This document shows positions 1 to 6,117 of a stretch of DNA of 6,956 nt, one piece after another. Source of the DNA: Akkermansiaceae bacterium (lineage in GTDB: Bacteria; Verrucomicrobiota; Verrucomicrobiia; Verrucomicrobiales; Akkermansiaceae); assembly GCA_023300205.1 (NCBI GenBank), contig JALZVD010000243.1:1-6956 (forward strand), written 5' to 3'. How positions within the stretch are numbered: the first letter of the stretch is position 1; every line of letters starts with the position of its first letter. The notes beneath the pieces are model-generated. The model was not told where the DNA came from. It searched no databases and saw nothing but the letters and a program-made list of their open reading frames with translations. Made by a program: the position numbers and the translations under genes.

Positions 1-1139
1 TGATTTTAGGATTAGCTGCATGGGGAGCTTATGTTCTCAAGCTTTCTAAACCGGAGCCCAAAAGTAAAAAGATTGAGGTGATTGTGCCTGAAGTGAATGT
101 GGTTATTGTTCCTGCTGCGAATTACACTCCGATGGTGAGTAGTTTTGGGACGGTTCAAAGTTATTTTGAGACAGAGCTGACTTCTGAAGTGAATGGTAAA
201 ATTACTTCTGTATCAGCTAATTTTAGGGTGGGGGAAATGGTAGCGAAGGGCGATGCTTTAGTGGCTATTGATGCTTCAGATTTTGAGGCGGAACTGGCTA
301 CTGAGAAGGCGAATTTGATTTTAATGCAAAGCGCGCTTGCGGAAGAGGAGGTGAGAGCGATGCAGGCGGCTGCAGACTGGGGAGCTTCTGGGAGAAAACT
401 TAGCGCGGCGTCAGATTTTGTTTTAAGGAAGCCACAGATGGCTGCGGCAAAAGCTAATATTGACTCAGCTATGGCTTCTGTTGTTAAGGCTGAGGTGGAT
501 CTGGAGCGAACGACTATCAGAGCTCCTTATGACGCGGTTGTTACAGTCCGAACTGCTTCTGTTGGTAATTTTGCAACTACTCAGGTTACGCTTGGTACAT
601 TGGTGGCTACTGAGAAGGCTGAGATAAGAATTCCGTTAACTTTTGAGCAGATGGGTAGGATTCAATTTTCTGAGGATGATAGGCCAATGGTGAAGTTGGT
701 TAATCCAGAGGATGATCGTGGACGCTGGGAAGCAGAGTTGACTAGAATGGAGCCTACGGTTGACTCGCAGAATCAGGTTAGTTATGGTATTGCAACGATC
801 AATAATCCTTATTCGAATAAAGTGTCTCCGTTACTTGTGGGGAGTTTTGTGAATGTATTAATTCCGTCTGTGGAGTTGACCGATGTTTATCAACTACATG
901 AGTCAGCTATTGTGAATGATCAGTTTGTCTGGCTGATTAATGATGAGAATCAATTAGTGAGGGCAGATGTGAGTAGATTTCCGAGTGACGATTCATTTGC
1001 GTATGTGAAAATTTCTTCAAAAGATCTGAAGTCTCCTTTGAGAGTGGTATCTCGTCCGTTGAGTAATTTTCGTTCAGGGATGGCTGTGAAGACAGCTGTT
1101 CTTGATGCAGAAGAATCTATAGAGAATGAGCTGAACTAA
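1..1139 (+). CDS. RND efflux pump periplasmic adaptor subunit (HlyD/AcrA-type membrane fusion protein), 5' end missing
   Basis: The protein should link an inner-membrane RND permease to an outer-membrane channel and is anchored in the inner membrane facing the periplasm. The first full codon is at 3, and the frame is open from there to the TAA at 1137-1139 (378 codons), so the true start lies left of the window. The visible N-terminus is hydrophobic (ILGLAAWGAYVLKL) followed by a charged, proline-containing linker, which fits the end of an N-terminal membrane anchor. A GTG at 78 falls after that segment and is unlikely to be the start. Then, counted from the first full codon, come a lipoyl-like half (about residues 47-98, with VNGKI, VGEMVAKGDALVAID), a short Ala/Glu-rich alpha hairpin (about 98-170), the second lipoyl half (TIRAPYDAVVT), and beta-barrel and membrane-proximal domains. 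The stop overlaps the permease start by one base (TAATG), so the two are very probably cotranscribed and translationally coupled. The family is clear; the substrate cannot be read from the sequence. Confidence 0.93.
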   Translation, partial: ILGLAAWGAYVLKLSKPEPKSKKIEVIVPEVNVVIVPAANYTPMVSSFGTVQSYFETELTSEVNGKITSVSANFRVGEMVAKGDALVAIDASDFEAELATEKANLILMQSALAEEEVRAMQAAADWGASGRKLSAASDFVLRKPQMAAAKANIDSAMASVVKAEVDLERTTIRAPYDAVVTVRTASVGNFATTQVTLGTLVATEKAEIRIPLTFEQMGRIQFSEDDRPMVKLVNPEDDRGRWEAELTRMEPTVDSQNQVSYGIATINNPYSNKVSPLLVGSFVNVLIPSVELTDVYQLHESAIVNDQFVWLINDENQLVRADVSRFPSDDSFAYVKISSKDLKSPLRVVSRPLSNFRSGMAVKTAVLDAEESIENELN

Positions 1140-4100
1140 TGTCTCCATTACAAAAACATCCTTTTATTGCGTGGTTTGCCTCGAATTCAGTCGTGGCAAA
1201 TATTTTGATGGTGACTATTTTGGCTGCGGGTGTTTTTTCTGGTTTGAGTATTAGGAAGGAAGGTTTTCCTGCGTTTGCGGCTGAGTCTGTGACGGTGACT
1301 GTGCCTATCCGAGGGGGGACTCCTGAGAATGTTGAGCGTGGTGTTTCGATTAAGATTGAGGAGGCATTAGAATCTGTAAATGGGATTGATCATATTCGTT
1401 CAGTGAGTCGAGATAGTACTGCTACGATTACGATTGAGGCGAAAGAGGGCTATGATGTCACGAAGTTGCTAGACGATGTTAAGATTCAGATTGATGCGAT
1501 TCCTTCTTTCCCTGAACAGGCTGAAAACCCGGTTGTGGTTGAGAATGAGAGGGAGAGTGTAGTGCTGTGGGTTGAGCTCTATGGAGATGTTCCTGAGGCT
1601 ATATTAAAAGAGTCTGCGCGTAAGGTGCGGGATGTGCTTCTGAGGCAATCAGCAATTTCTAAAATAGAAACATTTGGAGCGCGCGATTATGAAATTTCAA
1701 TTGAGCCTTCAGAGGAAAAGTTACGTTTTTATAATCTTACTTTTTCTGAGGTGGCGGATGCTATTTCTAATAATTCGATTGATATTGGTGGTGGGGTGTT
1801 ACGCTCAGATCGAGGCGATATTTCTCTTCGCTCTCAGGAGCAAGCTTATGTGAAGAGTGATTTCTTAAAGATACCGGTGAGGACGAATGCTGATGGTACA
1901 CGGATCTATGTGAGTGATGTGGCGGAGGTAAGGGATGCCTTTGTGGATCAGGAGGCGCTGAACCGATTTCAAAACAAGCCTACGGTGAGTCTTAAGATAG
2001 TTACAGAGGGGACGGATGATATTGTGGATGCGGTGAAACAGGCTAGAGAAGTGGTGGAGTCATATGCTGATCTTCCAGATGGTGTGATGATTGAGGGTTG
2101 GCTGGATGGTTCTACGAATATAAGGGATCGTTTGGCACTTCTTGGTGCGAATGGAGGCTTCGGTGTTCTGCTGGTGTTGTGTATCTTGATGGTGTTTTTG
2201 AATTTCCGCTTGGCTTTCTGGGTGGCTATTGGAATTCCAGTATCACTTGCAGGGGCGATGTTGCTCTTTCCGTTACCAGGTGTTGATTTATCATTGAATG
2301 TGATCTCTGCTTTCGGGTTTTTGATTGTGTTAGGGATTGTGGTGGATGATGCGATTGTGATTGGTGAGTCGATTTATACAGAGAAGGAAAAAGTTGAGCA
2401 TGCGGGGGATGCAGTTTCTGATATTAGTACGACTATTTTGGGTGTGAGTAAAGTAGTGACTCCTGCAACTTTTGGGGTGATTACGACGATTGCGGCATTT
2501 TTGCCTTTGACTCAGGTGAGTGGTCGACTAGGTAATGTGTTTGGTCAAATTGCATCAGTGGTGGTGTTCTGTTTGTTTTTCTCATTGATCGAATCGAAGC
2601 TGATTATGCCGTCTCACTTGGCGCACTTGAATGTGCATCGAAAGCCTAAGAATTGGATCACGAAGGGATGGGCGAGGTTCCAGAAGGCTGTTTCAAATTT
2701 CTTACAGGGAGTCATTGATAAGCTGTATCGGCCGATGATTTCCTTTTTAGTATCTTGGCGCTATGCTGTGTTTGCAGTTTTCATTGCTATCTTTGTTTTG
2801 GTGGTTTCGTTATTTCCTGCTGGGCAACTTCGGTTTGTGTTTTTCCCAAATATTTATCAAGATAATGCGACCGTTTTACTGGAGTTAGAGCAGGGGCAGT
2901 CGGTGGATTATCTGCATGAACATACGGAGAGGATTGCTGCTGTAGCGAGATCACTGGGTGAGCGATATGAGAAGAAATATAATCATAACCCGTTTCTTAA
3001 TATTCAGGTGTCAGCATCGACTAATACGAACTCTTCTGTGGCGGCGGAGTTAAGTCGGTCTGCTAGTCGTGAATTTCTGATTACGGAGCAAATAGTTAAG
3101 GACTGGAGGAGAGCGATTGGCCCAGTGGCAGGTGCTCGCTCGCTGACACTGAGTTCAAGAGCTGGACCTCCTGGGGGAGATATGGTGATTAATCTAGAGA
3201 GTGATGACTTAGATGAGCTTAGGGCGGCAGCTCAAGATCTAAAGAAGAAGGTCGCTACTTATGAAGGTGTTTTTGATATTTTTGATACGTTTGATTCTGG
3301 TAGACCTGAGATTCTTTATGAGATCACACCTGCGGGGCAGGCGGCGAATTTAAATAAGTTAGATTTGGCTTTGAATGTTAGAGATGCATTCTTTGGAAGA
3401 GAAGCGCAGCGTTTTCAGCGTGGGCGTGATGAGGTGAGGGTGATGGTGCGCTATCCGCTGGAGCAGCGAGGATCTATAGAGACCTTGCGCGGGATGCGTG
3501 TGCGACGAGATGATGGCACGGCGGTGCCGTTTTCTGTGGTGGCGAATACGATTTATTCAGAATCATTGGCATCGATAGAGCGATATGATAATAAGCGAGT
3601 GGTGGCTGTTGAGGCATTTGTGGATAAGGCTGTGACTAGTTCTGATGAGATATTAGAGCTGTTAGATGAAGAATATTTTTCTCAAATGAAGGCGAAGTTT
3701 CCTTCTATTTCTATCAGTCAGAGTGGTGAGGCTGAGCAGCGTGCTAAGTCTATGGTGTCACTTAAATATGGGTTCTTATTCTCGATTATCTTGATCTATA
3801 TTTTAATTGCTATTCCATTGAAGAGTTATTTTTCGCCGCTAATTATTATGTCTGTGATTCCGTTTGGTATTATTGGGGCGTTGATGGGGCATTACTTGAT
3901 GGGTTTACCTGTATCTATTCTGTCCGTCTTTGGTATCTTAGCGTTGTCTGGTGTAGTGGTGAATGACTCGTTGGTGATGGTTTGCCATATCAATGGTTTG
4001 CGGGCTAGTGGATTTAGTCTGTTAGATGCTTGTAAGAGTGCTGGGGCGGATCGGTTCCGTGCTATTTTGCTTACTTCGCTGACGACGTTTTTTGGTCTTG

Positions 4101-4297
4101 CTCCGTTGTTGTTAGAGAAGGAGGTTCAGGCACAGTTTTTGAAGCCGATGGCTGCATCACTGGCATTCGGTATTCTTTTCGCTACGATGATTACGTTGAT
4201 CTTGTTGCCGATGTTGATTTTGATAGCGAAGGATATTAAGACGCTTTGGCTTAAGCTTTGGAATCTGGGTTTAGATAAGAGTGAGAGGTCTTCCTAG
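1139..4297 (+). CDS. RND efflux transporter permease subunit (AcrB/HAE-type), 1052 aa
   Basis: This is a proton-driven inner-membrane exporter, expected to work as a trimer with the adaptor encoded just upstream. Length and layout match the family: TM1 near residues 15-35, a large periplasmic porter domain, TM2-TM6 at about 338-495, TM7 near 541-560, a second porter domain, and TM8-TM12 at about 876-1030. TM4 carries the proton-relay pair D403-D404 (GIVVDDAIVIGE). TM11 has R972 and T979 (RFRAILLT), which match AcrB R971 and T978. The position of AcrB K940 in TM10 holds V941, followed by N942-D943 (GVVVNDSLVM); I recall VND-type TM10 sequences in other RND permeases, so this is probably a subfamily feature and not damage. 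The ATG at 1139 is supported by the typical N-terminus (HPFIAWFASNSVVANILM). No outer-membrane channel gene follows. The TAG stop at 4295-4297 overlaps the convergent phosphatase gene. Drug, lipid or other substrates cannot be told apart here. Confidence 0.95.
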   Translation: MSPLQKHPFIAWFASNSVVANILMVTILAAGVFSGLSIRKEGFPAFAAESVTVTVPIRGGTPENVERGVSIKIEEALESVNGIDHIRSVSRDSTATITIEAKEGYDVTKLLDDVKIQIDAIPSFPEQAENPVVVENERESVVLWVELYGDVPEAILKESARKVRDVLLRQSAISKIETFGARDYEISIEPSEEKLRFYNLTFSEVADAISNNSIDIGGGVLRSDRGDISLRSQEQAYVKSDFLKIPVRTNADGTRIYVSDVAEVRDAFVDQEALNRFQNKPTVSLKIVTEGTDDIVDAVKQAREVVESYADLPDGVMIEGWLDGSTNIRDRLALLGANGGFGVLLVLCILMVFLNFRLAFWVAIGIPVSLAGAMLLFPLPGVDLSLNVISAFGFLIVLGIVVDDAIVIGESIYTEKEKVEHAGDAVSDISTTILGVSKVVTPATFGVITTIAAFLPLTQVSGRLGNVFGQIASVVVFCLFFSLIESKLIMPSHLAHLNVHRKPKNWITKGWARFQKAVSNFLQGVIDKLYRPMISFLVSWRYAVFAVFIAIFVLVVSLFPAGQLRFVFFPNIYQDNATVLLELEQGQSVDYLHEHTERIAAVARSLGERYEKKYNHNPFLNIQVSASTNTNSSVAAELSRSASREFLITEQIVKDWRRAIGPVAGARSLTLSSRAGPPGGDMVINLESDDLDELRAAAQDLKKKVATYEGVFDIFDTFDSGRPEILYEITPAGQAANLNKLDLALNVRDAFFGREAQRFQRGRDEVRVMVRYPLEQRGSIETLRGMRVRRDDGTAVPFSVVANTIYSESLASIERYDNKRVVAVEAFVDKAVTSSDEILELLDEEYFSQMKAKFPSISISQSGEAEQRAKSMVSLKYGFLFSIILIYILIAIPLKSYFSPLIIMSVIPFGIIGALMGHYLMGLPVSILSVFGILALSGVVVNDSLVMVCHINGLRASGFSLLDACKSAGADRFRAILLTSLTTFFGLAPLLLEKEVQAQFLKPMAASLAFGILFATMITLILLPMLILIAKDIKTLWLKLWNLGLDKSERSS
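4294..4297. other. Shared CTAG stop palindrome of two convergent genes
   Basis: The permease stop TAG occupies 4295-4297 on the plus strand and the phosphatase stop TAG occupies 4296-4294 on the minus strand. The four bases CTAG therefore end both genes, which overlap by 4 bp. There is no intergenic space and no hairpin followed by a T run on either side within about 60 bases, so no intrinsic terminator is visible for either transcript. Confidence 0.9.
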
Positions 4298-4788
4298 CGT
4301 TTGAATTTCTGGCAGAGACGGATTGCGCAGTTGATTTGTTCTTTTGATTCTAGGCAGCATTGGCGTTTTGAGCGGATCCAGTCTACTGGGTTGGCTCCCT
4401 TGGGGATGTGTCCTTGCTTGGCGCACCATGCGACGATAAATTGTCCGGTTCTTCCACAGCCAGCTACGCAGTGGATGACTACGGATTCTTTTGCTTTGTG
4501 GTGCTGATCCATGAGAGTTAGGAATTGGTCGATTTGTTTATCGGTGGGGACTCCGTAGTCTGGGACGTTGATGTGGTAGTAGTCGAATTCGTCTGGGACG
4601 TCTTTGCGGTTATCGAACTCGCAGCAGTTGACCACGGCTTTGATGCTGTGGTCACGGTAAAGCTCGAAGACATATGGGTCTGGCCACCAAGAGGCGGCGA
4701 TTTCGTCTTTGATGATCCAGGTGAATGGTTCTGTTCGTTCTGGTTGGCCTTTCGCTGGCCAGTACCATGGTCTGATTGGTTTAGACAT
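4294..4788 (-). CDS. Atypical dual-specificity (cysteine) protein phosphatase, DUSP23-like, 164 aa
   Basis: This is a cytoplasmic phosphatase of the Cys-based protein tyrosine/dual-specificity superfamily, with no signal peptide or membrane segment. The signature HCVAGCGRTG gives H106, nucleophile C107, phosphate-binding R113 and T114. D77 in VPDYGVPT is the likely general acid. Further along, LESKEQINCAI (from about 146) resembles the conserved IET-EQ segment after the P-loop helix in human DUSP23. The length matches a bare catalytic domain. Substrates are unknown; phosphoproteins, nucleotides or other phosphoesters are all possible in this superfamily. The protein is rich in cysteine (9 in 164, including two CC pairs and C111 inside the P-loop). 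The ATG lies 9 bp after the stop of the hydrolase gene, with no visible Shine-Dalgarno sequence, so expression probably depends on cotranscription with that gene. Its TAG stop shares a CTAG with the permease stop on the other strand. Confidence 0.88.
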   Translation of the reverse strand: MSKPIRPWYWPAKGQPERTEPFTWIIKDEIAASWWPDPYVFELYRDHSIKAVVNCCEFDNRKDVPDEFDYYHINVPDYGVPTDKQIDQFLTLMDQHHKAKESVVIHCVAGCGRTGQFIVAWCAKQGHIPKGANPVDWIRSKRQCCLESKEQINCAIRLCQKFKR

Positions 4789-4797
4789 GATGGCTGA

Positions 4798-5535
4798 TTA
4801 TCTGAGTGTTCGGTGGAATAGGTTTAGTGTGAGTTGGTAGCAGGTGGAGGCTATTTCTGGATCATAGCGGTCACCTTCGTCACGGATGAATGCGTGCTGT
4901 GCATTGAACTCGTGCCATGAGAAATTGAGGTTGTTTTCAGTGAGTCGATCATAGAGTAGCTTGCGACCTTCTAGTGGGACGTGAGGGTCTTGTTTTCCCC
5001 AGATCATGAGCATTTCAGCATGGATTTCTGTGAGTTGATCGATGGTTTGTTTGCCATCTCCTGGGGGGATGGTGGAGGAATGGATGTCTGTGGCGTAGAG
5101 GCAGCTAGAGGCTTGGATGCGCGGGTGGAGTGCTGCTCGGAAGGCAAGGTGGCCGCCGAGACAGACGCCGAATGAGCCAGTGCAGCCATTACAGTATTCT
5201 TGTGAGTCGATCCATTCGATGATGCTCTGGGTGTCGGTGTCGTGGGCGGTAAGAGCTTTGGTGAATTTGTCTTCATTGCCTTTGTCTTTGCCTTGGTCAT
5301 CGTATGCGAGAATAGTTCCTATTTGATTAAGCTCGTGGAAGACTTCTGGGACGATGACTACGTAGCCGTGACCGGCGACGTAGGCGGCGGTGCGAGTGAT
5401 GGGTGAGGTGATCTGAAAAATTTCTGAGTAGAAGATGACACTGGGGAGTGCGCCTGGCGAAGTTGGGCGGAAGATACGGCATCTCATGGTTCCTGTGGGA
5501 GTTTGGAGATCGACAGTTTGTTGCTGAATGGTCAT
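4798..5535 (-). CDS. Dienelactone hydrolase family protein (alpha/beta hydrolase), 245 aa
   Basis: This is a cytoplasmic alpha/beta-hydrolase of the dienelactone hydrolase family, whose classical members open lactone rings in chlorocatechol breakdown; many members have other or unknown ester or lactone substrates. The Cys-His-Asp triad is visible: C125 in the nucleophile elbow GVCLGG, D183 in WGKQDPHVP and H214 in NAQHAF. The family's conserved glutamate near the N-terminus matches E38 in YSEIFQ. The length (245) is close to the usual 230-250, and there is no signal peptide. The ATG at 5533-5535 gives a full-length N-terminus (MTIQQQTVDLQTPTGTM) but has no Shine-Dalgarno sequence in front. 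It is the first gene of a two-gene unit with the phosphatase. No catechol-pathway genes are nearby, so a role in aromatic degradation is not supported by context. Confidence 0.88.
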   Translation of the reverse strand: MTIQQQTVDLQTPTGTMRCRIFRPTSPGALPSVIFYSEIFQITSPITRTAAYVAGHGYVVIVPEVFHELNQIGTILAYDDQGKDKGNEDKFTKALTAHDTDTQSIIEWIDSQEYCNGCTGSFGVCLGGHLAFRAALHPRIQASSCLYATDIHSSTIPPGDGKQTIDQLTEIHAEMLMIWGKQDPHVPLEGRKLLYDRLTENNLNFSWHEFNAQHAFIRDEGDRYDPEIASTCYQLTLNLFHRTLR

Positions 5536-5541
5536 GTCGTG

Positions 5542-5569
5542 ATGATAGAGGAATAGGGTTTGGGGACAA
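5542..5569 (-). promoter_or_regulatory. Possible sigma70-type promoter for the hydrolase-phosphatase unit
   Basis: Reading the minus strand, TTGTCC (5569-5564) and TATCAT (5547-5542) are separated by 16 bp. The -10 box matches the consensus at 5 of 6 bases and the -35 at 4 of 6. Transcription starting about 7 bases after the -10 would begin at or next to the ATG of the hydrolase gene, giving a leaderless or nearly leaderless message. This would agree with the missing Shine-Dalgarno sequence. The match is modest and could be chance. Confidence 0.3.
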
Positions 5570-5610
5570 CACGGAATATTGGATGGGTGGGATTTTTGTT
5601 GATAGGATGT

Positions 5611-5638
5611 TTGACTTGCTGGGAGTCTGGCTCATAAA
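5611..5638 (+). promoter_or_regulatory. Probable sigma70-type promoter for the 129-aa gene (and possibly prfC)
   Basis: TTGACT (5611-5616, 5 of 6 against TTGACA) and CATAAA (5633-5638, 4 of 6 against TATAAT) are 16 bp apart. A start near 5645 would leave a leader of about 20 bases before the ATG at 5665. The site lies in the only intergenic gap over 100 bp, between two divergently read genes, which is where a promoter is expected. No clear operator repeat is seen apart from a weak GACT/AGTC pair at 5613-5616 and 5623-5626. Confidence 0.45.
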
Positions 5639-5664
5639 GGGTGTATTGATTCACACGATTACTT

Positions 5665-6054
5665 ATGGCTAAACCTAAAAAATATACCTCCATTGAATTT
5701 GATATTTATGATGCTTTAGACTGGGATAGAGATAAGATTATTCTGGCGCTTGATGTGATACGTAAGAAGTTCTGTGAGCAAGATCAGGCACGTTTTGGAC
5801 TGAGTGCTCACATTATGGCACGTGAGAAGCCTGAGAAGGATGGTGAGTTGTATCCAGTGATGGGATTGGTGATACCGACTTCTAAGCATTTTGGTTATTT
5901 TGATACGCATTCTATTATTTCGCAATTTGATGCTTGGAGGCGAGAGCATGAGGTGGTGGATTTACTTGATGAGACGAATGGGATTGGGGTCCCTTTGTGG
6001 GAGCAGTTACTGGAGCAAGAGACTTTTCCGGTGGATCCTAGGACTTTGTATTGA
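5665..6054 (+). CDS. Uncharacterised small soluble protein, 129 aa
   Basis: I do not recognise this protein. It is charged, probably cytoplasmic, with no signal peptide, membrane segment or cysteine pair (one Cys, in RKKFCEQDQ). The N-terminal third looks helical and charged (ALDWDRDKIILALDVIRKKF). The middle alternates hydrophobic strand-like segments (ELYPVMGLVIPTS, FGYFDTHSII), followed by a charged helix (QFDAWRREHEVVDLLDE). The C-terminus ends in PVDPRTLY. The ATG at 5665 is the only usable start: an in-frame TGA sits at 5647-5649 and no GTG or TTG lies between. No Shine-Dalgarno sequence is within range; AAAGGG at 5636-5641 is about 23 bases too far upstream. The gene ends in tandem in-frame stops (TGA TAG, 6052-6057). 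Composition resembles the neighbouring plus-strand genes, so it is probably real. It lies 63 bp before prfC and may be cotranscribed with it, but nothing indicates a shared function. Confidence 0.75.
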   Translation: MAKPKKYTSIEFDIYDALDWDRDKIILALDVIRKKFCEQDQARFGLSAHIMAREKPEKDGELYPVMGLVIPTSKHFGYFDTHSIISQFDAWRREHEVVDLLDETNGIGVPLWEQLLEQETFPVDPRTLY

Positions 6055-6103
6055 TAGTTAGAGTTCTCTAGAGGAAGGGTTGCAAATTTCTCTACTACAA
6101 GTT

Positions 6104-6112
6104 AAGAGGTGA
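6104..6112 (+). promoter_or_regulatory. Ribosome binding site that fixes a TTG start for prfC
   Basis: AAGAGGTGA contains a seven-base match (GAGGTGA, 6106-6112) to the usual anti-Shine-Dalgarno complement and ends 5 bases before the TTG at 6118. The alternative GTG at 6109-6111 lies inside this site, so it is a poor start. This is the strongest Shine-Dalgarno sequence at any gene start I inspected in the window. Confidence 0.75.
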
Positions 6113-6117
6113 CTGCT

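Noticed and set aside
2098..2286. Small open frame inside the permease gene
   Set aside because: It is fully inside a conserved transmembrane part of the permease in another phase, and its aromatic-rich translation is a by-product of that.
4301..4797. Plus-strand open frames opposite the phosphatase gene
   Set aside because: They are antisense to a gene with an intact catalytic motif and encode low-complexity Val/Trp/Asp-rich translations produced by the strand bias; no domain or ribosome binding site supports them.
4981..5672. Several open frames on both strands overlapping the hydrolase gene and the intergenic gap
   Set aside because: They overlap the well-supported hydrolase frame, have skewed composition (Ser/Thr/Pro-rich or Arg-rich) and show no family features.
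6066..6073. Palindrome CTCTAGAG between the 129-aa gene and prfC
   Set aside because: It is only 8 bp, has no loop and no following T run, so it is neither a convincing terminator nor a clear operator.
6080..6108. Promoter-like TTGCAA, 17 bp, TAAGAG before prfC
   Set aside because: The -10 element matches the consensus at only 3 of 6 bases and overlaps the Shine-Dalgarno sequence, so it would leave almost no leader.
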